Of a stretch of DNA of 64,000 bases, positions 1-24,001 are shown piece by piece. This stretch comes from Monoplex corrugatus. Lineage: Eukaryota; Mollusca; Gastropoda; Littorinimorpha; Ranellidae. Both the position numbers and the translations under genes were made by a program. The stretch's first letter is position 1. Every line of letters starts with the position of its first letter. Location: assembly GCA_030674185.1 (NCBI GenBank), contig JAPXFY010000021.1, forward strand, positions 64,896,711 to 64,960,710. The letters run 5' to 3'. The notes beneath the pieces are model-generated. The model did not search any database and had not been told where the DNA came from. It worked only from the letters and a program-made list of their open reading frames with translations.

Positions 1-2140
1 GGCACTCAACTTCCTGGACAGCGACATCAACGACCTCACAAACAACTTTGGTGAGGCAGTCCGCGAAACAGCAGAGGAGGTACTGGGGCGACAGAGGAAG
101 AAACACCAAGCATGGATCTCAAATGACATCCTTGACCTCTGCGACAACAGAAGATCACTGAAGAAGACGAAAAACTCCAGCCCTGAAGAAGCTGCACAGT
201 ATCGTAAAACCAACAACCTTGTAAAGAAGAAAATGATTGAAGCCAAAGAACAATGGATCAACAACCAGTGTGAGAACATCGAGAAAGGCATGAAAAAAGG
301 AAACAGCAAACATGCCTTCACCACACTGAAAAACCTTACCAAGACGCAGCAAAACAGATCGTCAGTCATCGAGGATATCTCAGGCGAGCTGCTGACAGAA
401 AGCTCCGCTGTTCTGAACAGATGGACGCAGTACTGCCAAGAACTATACAACTACCCAATACAGCCAGATGACAGTTTGTTTCAGGGGGACTCAACACCAT
501 TGAGGGAATCCTCACCGCTACCAGTGATGAGAGAAGAAGTGGAAGAAGCCATCCGCAGCCTACCAGCAGGGAAATCACCTGGAGCAGACAATATCCCAGC
601 AGAGCTGCTCAAACATGGAGGGAATGATTTGGTCACTCGTGTAACATCGATTTGTCAGAAGATCTGGGAGACAAAACAGTGGCCCACAGAATGGACTCAA
701 TCACTCATCATCCCCCTGCCCAAAAAGGGAAATATGCGCCAATGCCAGAACTACAGAACAATAAGTCTCATTAGCCACACCAGCAAGATCATGCTCAGAG
801 TCATATTGAATCGACTGAAGAAAGAAGCGGAAGAACACCTTGCGGAAGAACAAGCTGGATTTAGGGCGGGCAGAAGCACAGTAGAACAGATCTTCACCTG
901 CCGGATAATGATGGAGAAACATCTGCAGCATCAGAGAGACCTGTTCCACAACTTCATAGACTTTAAAAAAGCATTCGACAGGGTGTGGCATAAGGGTTTG
1001 TGGCAGGTGCTAAGAAAGTTTGGCATAGAGGAAGGTCTCGTCCAAACCATACAGGCGCTGTATAACACTGCCAGCAGCGCAGTTCTCCTAAAACAACCAG
1101 ATAGGGGACTACTTCAAGACCACAGTTGGAGTCCGTCAAGGCTGCCTACTCTCTCCCGTGCTGTTCAATCTCTTCCTGGAGAACATCATGCGTGAAGCCC
1201 TCCATGACTTCCACTCCACTGTCTCCATCGGAGGAAGAACCATCAACAACCTGAGGTTCGCAGATGACATCGACCTGATGGGAGGCAGCAACGAAGAACT
1301 ACAAGACCTGACCATGAGACTGGAAGAAAGTGCAGGTGCACACGGAATGGAAGTGAGCACAGAAAAAAGCAAAGTCCTGGTCAACAGCACAACCAACACC
1401 CATGCTGAAATCTACATGAACGGGCAACAGCTTGAAGAAGTGGACGCTTTCAAATACCTTGGCGCCACTCTCACCAAAGACGGTCGCTCTACAACAGAAA
1501 TCAAGACCAGACTAGCGATCGCAACAGCAGCAATGGTAAAGCTAAACAAGATCTGGAAGAGCAGAGAGATCGGCTTTCCATCGAAGATGAAGCTGTACAA
1601 GTCCCTGGTGCTCCCCATCCTGCTGTATGGATGCGAGAGCTGGACCATGACAGCAGAGACCACCAAGAGAATCCAGACGTTTGAAACTAAATGCTTCAGG
1701 CGCTTGCTCGGGATCTCTTGGCAAGATCGGAAGACAAACGACTTTGTGTGGAGCCAAATAACAACACTCGCAGGCCCACAAGAACCCCTCCTGGCAACAG
1801 TCAAGAACAGGAAGCTGTCGTGGTTCGGGCATGTCACACGCCACAACTCACTGCCCAAAACGGTCCTCCAGGGTACACTGGGAGGCGGCAGACGAAGGGG
1901 ACGACAAGCCAAATGCTGGATGGACAACATCAAAGAATGGACCAGGTTGGATGGCCCCACGCTGGTGCGACAGGCGGAGGACAGGACCGGTTGGCGACGG
2001 CTGGCTTCAAGAGTGTCTCTCATCTCTCCTCTACGCTCATCATGGGCAGGAGAATGATGATGATGATGATGATGATGAATTATGTCATTTGTGTAAACAA
2101 CAATACCACCATTCCTGGTTAAATTGAACATAATCACTTT
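1..2140 (+). mobile_element. Non-LTR retrotransposon (LINE copy A), RT domain nearly intact
   Basis: The window opens inside a LINE ORF2. A reading frame runs to about 1195 and continues in a second frame to 2057, so there is one frameshift near 1095-1110. Reverse-transcriptase landmarks appear in order: GKSPGADNIPAELL, NYRTISLISHTSKI, QAGFRAGRSTVEQIF, FIDFKKAFDRVWH, then VRQGCLLSPVLFN and the catalytic FADDIDLM block near 1257-1280. The thumb (FKYLGATLTKDGRS, PILLYGCESWTM) and a C-terminal WFGHV / GRRRGRQAKCWMDNIKEWT tail follow. The 3' end has a (GAT)n run at 2052-2078. The endonuclease half lies before the window. This is self-propagating element sequence, probably inactive because of the frameshift. 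The clade was not assigned. Confidence 0.9.
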
Positions 2141-2477
2141 CATAGTTTTAGTGATACCTTGACTCAGACTCGCAAATAAAGAAGGTTGCTTCACTTTGGC
2201 AAAATTCCAAAGCCACTCCCATAAGATTGTTTAAATATTTATATGTCATCATAACTCTGAGATTTATTATTCAGATGTAATCATACTTGATTTGTGAAAT
2301 TGAAAAATAACTTTAAATAAATTAGTAAAATTTTGTTATCCTTAAAGAGTTCTTTGAAATCATCTGCATGATATAAAACGAAAAAATTAATGTGGCTTGA
2401 CAGTCCTATGTCTTTACGTTTAGGCCAGTTAAAAACACATTCATTTTCTGAAGCACGCTCACCAAAGAATACAGCCT

Positions 2478-2479
<2 letters not shown>

Positions 2480-2540
<61 letters not shown>

Positions 2541-2543
2541 CAC

Positions 2544-2574
<31 letters not shown>

Positions 2575-2577
2575 CAC
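2480..2577. repeat. (CA)n microsatellite
   Basis: Almost pure CA dinucleotides with a few interruptions. It ends the sequence block shared with 4042-6300, where a similar CA tract occupies the equivalent position. Confidence 0.95.
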
Positions 2578-2589
2578 GTTACCCGGATC

Positions 2590-4040
2590 CCCGATATACC
2601 AACCCACAGACCCACAGCTATCGACCTCACTTTAATCTCACCATCCCTAGCCCCAAACGCCACGTGGCAAACAGAGGATGACTTGTTGGGATCAGATCAC
2701 ATCCCCATACGTCTTACCCTAAACCATACTACTAAAATAGACGCCATGCCACAAGATAGTTTACCCAAGTTTAAGTATAAAAACGCAGACTGGATCAGTT
2801 TTAAGGCAATCCTTGAAAAGACAAGAACAGATCTATCTGAAGCAATGAACATAAACGACATGTACGAAGTTTTCTGTAACTCACTGTTAAGAGCTGCTAA
2901 CATTTTCAATTCCAAAACTTACAGTGTCGAAAATAGGAAAACATCATGGAAATGTCTGGTGGAATGAGGATTGTCAAAAGGCAGTGAACGAAAAGAAAGA
3001 AAATACAAAATCTATTTAGCAAACAGGTCACCTGAAAATCATACAGCGATGAAAAGTGCCAACATTAAGTGTAACAGAATCATAGAGCAAGCCAAAGAAC
3101 AACACTGGACGTCTTTTTGTAAATGTGAAGTAAATGACCACAAAGACATGATAAAGATTTGGGAAAAACTAAAATTAATGAAAAACGGGATTAAGTTGCC
3201 ATCAATTCCAGTAAAGCTAGAAAATAACCTTTTCCTAGCTCACTGGAAAAAGCAGAAGCTTTTGCAGACGTGTTTGCTGAGACCTGTCGTGTAGAAGGAC
3301 TTCCTGTCTCTAGTAGAGACTATAGGGAACGAGAAGAAAAGAAAGATGTATATAAGGATCCTGCCTCTGATAATACTCACTACATGAATGCATCGCTCAC
3401 ACTTCAAGAATTAAAAGATGCCATTCAGTCCCTTCCAAGTAAAAAAACGTCAGTTGGACTAGATGCAATTTCCAATGAGATGCTGAAAAATTTACCAGAA
3501 AATTTTATAATTTTGCTACATGACATATTTCAAAAATGCTGGAATAGTGGGAAAATGCCCAACAACTGGAAAGAAACGATAGTGGTTCCTGTACTAAAAT
3601 CAGGTAAATGTAATACCGATCTGAAAAACTACAGGCCAATTGCATTAACATCACACGTATGTAAACTAATGGAGAAAATAATCTTAAAGAGATTGATGCA
3701 CTATTGTGAAAAGAATAAAATAATACCAGTAAATCAGGCAGGATTTCGAAAAGGCAGGTCACCAGTAGAAATCCTAACAAAGCTAACTACTAACATAAAA
3801 CAACAATTTGCAAGACGTCAATGTGTTTTAGCTACATTTTTTGATATAACGAAAGCATACGATCAAGTGTGGCACTCCAGATTGTTATTTAAATTTAAAA
3901 GTATTGGGCTGACAGGTCACATTTTTGACTATGTTAAGTGTTCTTAGAAAACAGAGTATTTCAAACGAGGATTGAAAATGTATATTCCACGAAACGAATT
4001 CTTCAAATGGGTATCCCTCAGGGATCCGTTATAGCTCCCC
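2590..4040 (+). mobile_element. Jockey/CR1-like LINE fragment (endonuclease C-terminus plus RT N-terminal half)
   Basis: The 5' part reads AIDLTLISPSLAPNATW then DDLLGSDHIPI, the typical C-terminal end of an apurinic endonuclease domain with its SDH motif. After frame changes near 2950 and 3280 an RT N-terminal half follows: SVGLDAISNEML, LKNYRPIALTSHVCKLMEK, NQAGFRKGRSPVEIL and DITKAYDQVWH, then a short MGIPQGSVIAPL block near 4008-4040. The sequence then passes abruptly into a degraded copy of the LINE at position 1. The FADD block and C-terminus are absent, so this is a truncated pseudogene with several frameshifts. It belongs to a different family from copy A. Confidence 0.85.
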
Positions 4041-4041
4041 T

Positions 4042-6275
4042 TTCTATTTGCCTGACCAGTCACATTGCAATGACCTCTACCCCACAAACTGTCATAAGCA
4101 CTGCATGGCAATTTGAGACTCACAACTCGACGACTTTTAGCTGCGTTGCATCAGGCATTAATAAAGCAAAAGAGACAACTCCTTGCGCTGAATATACACG
4201 ACAGAACTGTGCTCACAATGAAGACATTGAAAAATAGTACGAACTGGCAGCAACGCATCATTTACCTGGAAAATCTAAAAGTCAGTAATAATGGAGCTAC
4301 CAGTAAACTCCTTCGCGCACTCAACTTGGAAGGAATAACACCTCAAAAACTTTTGAGAGTCCAAACATCTAGGAGTTTCTTACGGCACAGAGGAGAAACA
4401 AGCATATTGAAATACATCTTGACTTACAACAAGTCCTGAAAAGAGTAAAACTTCCAGCCTGAAAAGACAGTATCGTAAAACCCAATGGGGTAAAGATAGA
4501 AAATGATTCAAGACATTGGAAACAACCTGTTAGAACATCGAGAAAGCATTAAAAAAGACAGAAACATGCTTCTTCACCACACGAAAAACCTATACAAGAC
4601 TGCAGCAAAACAGATCGTCAGTCATCAAACTTGGCACTGCTTGACAAGCATGCTTCCCTGTCTTCGACACAATGAGATAATGCCAAAACTATACACTATA
4701 GCCAATACAGCCCGTTCTACATTTTTGTTAGGGACCACACCATTGAGAATCCCACGCTACCTGAAGAGAAAATGAAAACATGAGCTCAGTAGTGAAATCA
4801 ACTAGAGCAACAATATCCCAGCAAGCTGCTCAACATAACATGATTTGGTCATTGAAATCGATTGTCAGAAATTGAGACAAAACTGCCACTAAAGACTCAT
4901 CACTCTCATACCCATGGCCCAAAAGGACAATTGCGCCAATCCAACTAAGAAAAAAGTAAATTAACACCAGCAAGTCATGCTTCAGAGTCATATTGAACGA
5001 CTATAATCGATCATTGGAAAAAACACTTGATGGAAAAAGTGATTAAGGCGGGAAAGCAAGTAGACAGATTTTTCACCTGCCAATAATATGGAAAAAACAT
5101 CTCAGCATCAAGGACTGTTACAACTTCATACTTTAAGCTATTCGACAGTTTGGCAAATTATGGCTGTAAAATTTATAGAGAAGTCTTTCCCATAGCAGTG
5201 TTTAACACTGAGGCGCAGTGCATCTCAAAAATAGGATACTTCAGACCACATTGGAGTTATCAAAGTTACAATCTCCCCGTCGTTCAATACTTCCTGGAAA
5301 TTATCACCTTGATTCCACTCACTGTCTCTATCGAGGGAACATCGAACAACTATTCGCGATGAATGACCTTGCATCAACAGATCTACGTTACTAATGAATG
5401 AAAAGTTGCAGGTCCCAAACGGGGAAGTACACAGAAAAAACAATTTCAACACACAATCCACGCCTTTCTCTCGGGCAGTTGAAGAATGACCTTTCAAATA
5501 CGGCCACTCTCCAAGACGTTCCATTAAAACAGAATAAACCAGATATATAAAGCACATGTAACTAAACAAATTAAAGGCAAAATCCTTTGCCATCAATGCA
5601 GCTGACAAGTCCGGTTCATCCTGTCTGTATGATGGAAGCTGGATGCAGCAAACCACAAGAGATCCAACAAACAAAAGCATGGGTTGTCGGTCTGGCAAGA
5701 CGAAACACAACATACTTTGTTGGCCTAATAAAAACCGGACAAGATCCTCAACATCAAAACAGAAGCTTCAGTTTCGCATGTCACACTTGCCCAATCACTG
5801 CCATAACGTCTAGGAACTGGAGCGCAGACGAAGAAAAGTCCTAAAGCGAATGACAACATTAAAAAGGGACCAGTTGTTCCCCACCTGTACAGGCGTTAGA
5901 CAGACTTGAGTCTCTTAGATTTTCTCTCTCCTCTACCTCATCATGATATTAATATTTGTTTGATATATGTATAAATCTATTATTTGGTAAACATAATTTG
6001 GTTTTAACTATCACCTCTTCATAAGTTTGTATACCTTGACTCATACTCCAAGCATAAAGAAGTTGTCTTCACTTCATCTCAAACCACCCCCCTGATTGTT
6101 TTTTTTTTTTTTTTTTTTTTTATATTTTTTGTGTTAAAAATAACTTTAGATAAATAGTAACAATTTACCCAAAGACTAATCACGCATGATAAAACAAAAA
6201 TAATGTCTGACAGTCAACTTACACCAGTAAACACACATCAAGCACGCTCACAACAGAAACACCTTGCACACCACA
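4042..6275 (+). mobile_element. Degenerate second copy of LINE A and its downstream flank (copy B)
   Basis: This block is collinear with positions 1-2500. The start (GCACTCAACTT at 4317 and at 2), AGAACATCGAGAAAG, CAAAACAGATCGTCAGTCATC, CAGAGTCATATTGAA, CTTGACTCA near 6045 and AAGCACGCTCAC near 6240 all occur in the same order. Copy B is shorter than A, about 1.98 kb against 2.5 kb, through very many small deletions, so no long reading frame survives. The homology extends past the LINE 3' end into the flank and the CA tract, so this is a duplicated segment and not simply a second insertion. Confidence 0.8.
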
Positions 6276-6283
6276 CGCACACC

Positions 6284-6347
6284 ACACACACACACAACAC
6301 ACACAGCGTATACACACACCACAAACATACACCTCTCACACACACAC

Positions 6348-6401
<54 letters not shown>

Positions 6402-6525
6402 CACACATACGCACACACACACACCACACACACCACACCACACCATGCAACACCACACAACACGTACACAACACCATAACAACACACACACATACACACA
6501 CCCACAAGAAAACAGCCATCTGCCA

Positions 6526-6559
<34 letters not shown>

Positions 6560-6712
6560 CACAAAACCACACACCACACACACACCATACACACAGAGAG
6601 AGAGAGGGTGGGAGGGAGAGAGAAAGTGAGAAAGAGAGAGAGAGAGAATATGATGAGAGAGAGAGAGAGAGAGAAAGAGGGAGAAAGAGAGAGAGAGAGA
6701 GAGAGAGAGGCT
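6284..6712. repeat. Compound (CA)n / (GA)n microsatellite
   Basis: About 300 bp of interrupted CA repeats are followed by about 115 bp of GA repeats. Histidine-, threonine- and serine-rich reading frames here are translations of the simple repeat and are not genes. Confidence 0.95.
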
Positions 6713-8096
<1,384 letters not shown>

Positions 8097-8510
8097 GTGG
8101 TATCTAGCTACTAGATGGATAGCTAATGGATAGCTAGCTAGATGGATGGATAGCTTGATGGATAGCTAGCTAGATGGATAGCTAGCTAGATTGATGGATA
8201 GCTAGATGGATAGCTAGCTAGCTGGATAGCTAGATGGATGGATAGCTAGATGGATGATAGCTAGATGGATAGCTAGCTAGATGGATGGATAGCTAGATGG
8301 ATAGCTAGCTAGATGGATAGCTAGCTAGATGGATGGATAGCTAGATGGATAGCTAGCAATGGATAGCTAGCTAGATGGATGGATAGCTAGATGGATAGCT
8401 AGCTAGATGGATGGATAGCTAGATGGATAGCTAGCTAGATGGATAGCTAGATGGATGCATAGCTAGATGGATAGCTAGCTAGATGGATGGCTAGATGGAT
8501 GGATACATAG
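8097..8510. repeat. GATGGATAGCTA tandem repeat
   Basis: About 410 bp are built from GGATAGCTAGAT and GATGGATAGCTAGCTA words mixed in a higher-order pattern. It is low complexity with internal palindromes (TAGCTAGCTA). Confidence 0.95.
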
Positions 8511-8591
8511 CTAAGAAGATGATGGAGATCGTCAAACAGACAGGTAGTGAGTGGGTAGGTGTGCACGCGTATGTACGTGTGCATATGAAAA

Positions 8592-8885
8592 ACAAGTTTG
8601 CACTTTGTTCAAGAGGAATTCACTGCGCTTGGACTATTCCATATGCGCTCCACCCAATTCCTCCAGCAATTATCTAGTAGACTTCCTGAGCCTAACACAA
8701 AACCCTATGTACTGACAAGGTTTTGAAACGGGAAGGGGCGAAGAGTGACCTACGAGACATTAAAGCTGGCACCACCAGAACGATGGAAACATTAATTAAG
8801 ATAGGCAGCAAACAGGCCAGTTCTTCCCGTTGTGGGCTGGGACTGAACTACGACTATCAGATCTTAAATCAATGGGTCTGTGAGA
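8592..8885 (-). repeat. Dispersed SINE-like repeat E, copy 1
   Basis: Shares ordered blocks with 27680-28690, 42207-42480, 46592-46880, 50532-50835 and 62285-63305: TTCAAGAGG, ATTCCATATGCGCTCCACC, CTGACAAGGTTTTGAAA, GGAAACATTAA, AACAGGCCAG, GGGCTGGGACTGAACTAC. Read on the minus strand, the GTTCAATCCC-like block in these copies resembles an RNA polymerase III B box, so a tRNA-derived head on that strand is inferred. This copy runs into the first exon of the TNF-like gene. Confidence 0.7.
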
Positions 8886-8986
8886 ACGTGGAGAAAGAGG
8901 GAAGAGATTTATACCATAATATTTCCCCCCACTTTGATCTTTTCCAGCCTCAATTCGTGACACACAGCGAGGAACCAAGCGACAAG

Positions 8987-20081
<11,095 letters not shown>

Positions 20082-20214
20082 TGAACAGTGTTTATTGTTC
20101 CATTAAGAGAGTTTTAAGTGTTTGTAATCTTACGCTTGACAATTGCCAGTTGGCCGAACATTTGCGCCTGTCTTGTCTTGTATTAAATACGCGTTCTTAT
20201 TCTTCTTTCGTGTT

Positions 20215-20640
20215 TTTTTTCTGGTTCCAGGGTGTAATCAGTTTGATTTTCTCCTGGACTCTCCATTTTCGTTTATTAGGCTGCTCAAACCAGGTGCTTC
20301 CTACTATGAACTCATTCATATGTGCTCATTCCACAAGTTTTTCTCCCCTTTTATTTTGTGTACCAAGACCATGAGGTCCAATTATGTCCTCCACCCTCCT
20401 CCACCCACTTTAGCATTAAAATCTCCCATTATTATTGTAACTTCCCGTGATTTGCATTGAACCTTGGCCGTCTCTAGTACTTCATAGAAGAAGAAGTTAA
20501 TTTTGTCTTTGAGTACTTGCGGATGTTGGTGCATATACTTGGATGATGTTGATATCAAATGGCTTGCCATCTAACTTAACTAGCAAAACTCGGTCTGACA
20601 CAGCCCAGTATCACTTGACTGATTTTGACTTGTCCCTTAT
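20215..20640 (-). mobile_element. LINE endonuclease-domain fragment
   Basis: On the minus strand: SDRVLLVKLDGKPFDINIIQ, VYAPT, a frame change, VTIIMGDFNAKVG, then GLGTQNKRGEKLVE and NEFIVGSTWF. The GDFNAKVG block is the catalytic motif of AP-endonuclease-type LINEs. Frameshifts and stops show that it is a dead fragment. Confidence 0.8.
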
Positions 20641-20704
20641 GCAGCACACACTGTTGTCCAGCTGTCCAGTGCTTCCTCGGCTCGTGGTTTTAACAGTTGA
20701 AGAA

Positions 20705-20815
20705 ATAGGGTCCACAGGTATGGAGTGTGTTCCATGTAGAAAGGCTCTCTGCCTGTCTTGCTTTGAGGTCTGTCACACCACACAAGACTTCTCCAAGTAC
20801 ACAGCACATCTGACA
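20705..20815 (+). mobile_element. Possible piggyBac C-terminal cysteine-rich fragment
   Basis: ECVPCRKALCLSCFEVCHTT has the CxxC...LCxxCFxxxHT pattern seen at the end of piggyBac transposases. It is short and isolated, so alternatives are possible. Confidence 0.35.
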
Positions 20816-20952
20816 GCGTTCAGTGACTATTTATGGGCTGGGTGTAAAGTAAATATCATTTCCAAATGACGGCAATTTCAAAAGACGGCAAACATGGGAT
20901 CCCGTTCGGGGCATGTCAGATTTTGCTGAACAACAAAATGGGCTGTGTCGGG

Positions 20953-20956
<4 letters not shown>

Positions 20957-21016
<60 letters not shown>

Positions 21017-21132
21017 ACACACACACACACATACACACACACTCACACACATACACACACACACACACACAGAGAACACCAACACACACACACATGCACA
21101 TACACACATATACAGAGAGAGGAGAGAGAGAG

Positions 21133-21175
<43 letters not shown>

Positions 21176-21291
21176 CACCAACACACACACATACACATAC
21201 ACACATATACAGAAGAGAGAGAAAACACACACACACACACACACACACCACACACACACGACTCACACACACACACACACACACACACAAC

Positions 21292-21338
<47 letters not shown>

Positions 21339-21350
21339 ACACCACATAAC
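20957..21350. repeat. Long interrupted (CA)n microsatellite
   Basis: About 390 bp of CA with GA islands near 21115-21135 and 21210-21225, and internal duplications of a CA/GAGA block. Confidence 0.95.
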
Positions 21351-21469
21351 ACACAGTCGAACTATTTTCTTGTCTCAGTTTTTTTTAAAGACCAATAAAC
21401 CGAGGTCAGCATGTGTAGGGAGAGACCTATAACACTCACGCGTCATTGGGAGTCCTCACTCGGGACATT

Positions 21470-21563
21470 ATTTGATCACCCTACACAAGGCACCTGTGAC
21501 GTTAGTGCATATGGAATCATTCCGAGCGCGGAGATGTCATCTTGAGAATCTGAAACTGAAACT
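21470..21563 (+). repeat. SINE S, 3' fragment
   Basis: Reverse complement of the first 90 bp of the block at 15304: GTGCATATGGAATCATTCCG and TCTTGAGAATCTGAAACTGA. Only the 3' tail end of the SINE is present. Confidence 0.7.
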
Positions 21564-21674
21564 GGGGAGTGAAGTGATACAGGCCTCCGTTTGTCTCAGG
21601 ACCAACTGTGGGGATGGTGTCCATCTTCCCTCTACTTTTTCTTCCCCAGAACTGAACACAGTCTCGTACTCACA

Positions 21675-22447
21675 TTAACCCTGTCACTCCCTCGCCAAGG
21701 AACCAGGTGGACAGGACGAGGAGTGATAGGGTTAAGTTTTTGCTATGCTGTGATGGCTGACAATACAGGATACGGGCTTTCAGTTTCAGTTTCAATTTCT
21801 CAAGATGACGTCTCTGCACACGGAATAAATTTCCATATGCACTAACGTCACCGGTGCCATGTGATAGAGAAAACCCAGTATGAGCATGGCACAAGCCTTT
21901 AAACCTGTACATAAACCCACAAGTTGGCCAGGTCCTGAGGTCCTACCTAGATAGTTCCATAACCCTGGGGTCGTAGGGTGTGAGGTGGCAGAGATCTTAT
22001 TTTTTTCCGGGACCAGCACCACGAGGGCGGCGCCCTTCCCCTCTCCCTCGCTTCAAATTCATATTCATATTCATTTTTTTTAACCAAGACTTCAGAAAGG
22101 CCAAAAGGCTGGGACCTGGGAAGTCAACCTATCTCTCCAATGTTTTATACCAAGGCAGCCCGACACTGCCGTGCTCTTCACAATTTTCAACTGCTGTGGG
22201 ATCTTTAGCGTGCACAGCCAGAAGGCACAAGGGTCCGATTCCTTTTTCGTCCCCTTCCGAAGGATTAGACGTGCAGTTCGATCTTCCGGTCAAACTGAAG
22301 AGAAAAGTAGAGGCCTCTAAGGGGAGCGAACCCTGGAACCTCGAGTTTAGTTATTGGCAGGCAACGTCTGAACCATTCTGCCACTGGCTGGTGACCGATA
22401 GCCGAGGATACTGGCAGACAGACAGGGTGAGGGAGTCATAGGGTTAA
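21675..22447. repeat. TTAA-ended hairpin repeat H, split by SINE S
   Basis: The left arm (TTAACCCTGTCACTCCCTCG) and right arm (GGGTGAGGGAGTCATAGGGT then TAA) are inverted. A SINE S copy occupies 21778-22385 between them, so the SINE inserted into the hairpin element. Confidence 0.6.
21778..22385 (-). repeat. tRNA-headed SINE S, long copy 2
   Basis: Collinear with 15304-15929 throughout, including the GGGACCAGCACCACGAGGGC block, the T-rich centre and the tRNA-like head ending CCACT at 22385. Confidence 0.75.
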
Positions 22448-23104
22448 CTGTTAGGTGGATTGTCCGGAGGGCGCACACACTTTTTCCTGAGCTTTCTTTC
22501 TTTCTTTCATTGTTGTTTAAAGCCCAGCCGACTGCGCAGAGCCATATCAGGCTAATACCGCTTCAAAACACACAAAACTTCAACAGGGGAAAAAGAAAAG
22601 AAAATTAAGTACACATATCAATGCATTCGCGCACATAATGTAAGGACATGGCCCCGCGGCGCAGGACCATTCAGTCCAATTTATCGCACAGGGGAGATTT
22701 GAAAAACACACCTGAATACACATATAAGCATACATAAGGACACTAAAACATATATAAAAACAGGCATAAATTACCTAAAATTGCTTCCACATATCTCACC
22801 TCCTTAGAGCCAAAAATGCACTTAATACATGTACCCAATTATCAATCCGAAGAAAAAATACGTAAGATTTTATCGAACAAATACAGGTGAGTGGACCATT
22901 AAGGCAGAAAATGACAGGTAGAAATGACAGAAAGCAAAGAGAGTGACAGAAAAGAGGAAATTTCTAGCACAGAATTTCCAGAAGGTGGGGATACTATTTA
23001 TACTGAAAGAGCCCCCGGCAACCCAACGGGGGTTTTTCTTGAGCTAGAATCAAAGATGTTATCAAAAGTTCTATTCATAGCGTCTTTGGCTACAATCGAA
23101 TTGT
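22448..23104. other. Intergenic; possible dispersed repeat at 22490-22800
   Basis: The block starting TTTCATTGTTGTTTAAAGCC with CAGAGCCATATCAGG has the look of a dispersed repeat but has no second copy in this window. Nothing else was recognised. Confidence 0.3.
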
Positions 23105-23278
23105 GCTTCAGTTTCAGTTTCAGCTTCTCAAGACGATATATCTGCACTCGGAACAAATTCCATATGCACTAATGTCACAGGTGCCATGTGTATGGTGATC
23201 ATGGCACATGCCTTAGGCCTAAAGCCTGCACATAAACCCATGAGCTGGCCAGGTCCTGAGACCCTACCTAGACTATGT
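23105..23278 (-). repeat. SINE S, 3' part
   Basis: Begins with CAGTTTCAGTTTCAGCTTCT and follows the first 170 bp of the copy at 15304 (GGAACAAATTCCATATGCAC, CCAGGTCCTGAG, CTACCTAGA). Confidence 0.75.
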
Positions 23279-23764
23279 TTTACCTTGTCTATATTTTATA
23301 CTGGTATTTTATCAGCTATCACTAGCATAATCTTGGTTACATGTAAATGACATGTGTATCTGTGTATGTTAGCTTCAAAAAGGAATACATCTATCTATCT
23401 ATCTATCTATATAATATGTATATATATGTATATTGGCTATTCTGTATAAACTCGTTTCACATGACAGAAAGCCCCCCCCCCACCCCACCCCCACCCACTC
23501 AGTCAATGCACAAATTGTGCAGTCTGATGAAGCTCAGCCAGAACTTATCCATCCGTTCCTCATGTAATCAAAACAATGGGAAATTATGGCCTGATTGTGA
23601 CAAAATTCTAGTTTCATCGAGGTTGCAATAATTTTTTTTTAAACCATAATAAAATAGCTTATGTAGTTCATGAATGTCATCCAGTGTAAGGGAAACAACT
23701 ACAGAATTAGAATCATCGATCCAGTTGGTCTTTTCCCATAATTCCACACTTGACGTGTTCAACC
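23279..23764. other. Upstream region of TM9SF2
   Basis: Contains (ATCT)n near 23391-23410 and a C-run at 23473-23481. No other structure was recognised. Confidence 0.35.
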
Positions 23765-23773
23765 GCCATCTTG
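23765..23773 (+). promoter_or_regulatory. YY1-like site in the TM9SF2 promoter region
   Basis: GCCATCTTG lies about 112 bp upstream of the start codon. This matches the YY1-type GCCATNTT element often found at TATA-less housekeeping promoters. No TATA box is evident. Confidence 0.35.
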
Positions 23774-23884
23774 TACACGGCGTTTCGTAGTCAGTAAACA
23801 CACCCCGTTTTTTTTTCGGACAGTACCCAGAAAATTTACAACTGATTAGCTCGTTGCAGTGTGACACATTACGTAGTGATTGCA

Positions 23885-24001
23885 ATGGCATTTGTGCCTC
23901 TGTGTTTTGCTTTACTTGGGAGCCTGAATGTCGTCAGTGGCTTTTATTTACCTGGTTTGGCTCCTGTGACCTACTGCGAGTTACGTCAAGATAACTGCAA
24001 G
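23885..24001 (+). CDS. TM9SF2: TM9SF2 exon 1 (signal peptide)
   Basis: ATG in TTGCAATGG context. [19 protein letters not shown] is a signal peptide followed by [12 protein letters not shown]. Phase 0 end, donor GTAAGT. Confidence 0.9.

Noticed and set aside
20866..21432. Long His/Thr- and Cys/Val-rich frames (also at 6203-6772, 7128-7349, 9295-9729, 11307-11913 and 45680-46051)
   Set aside because: Translations of CA/GT or CT/GA microsatellites on either strand.
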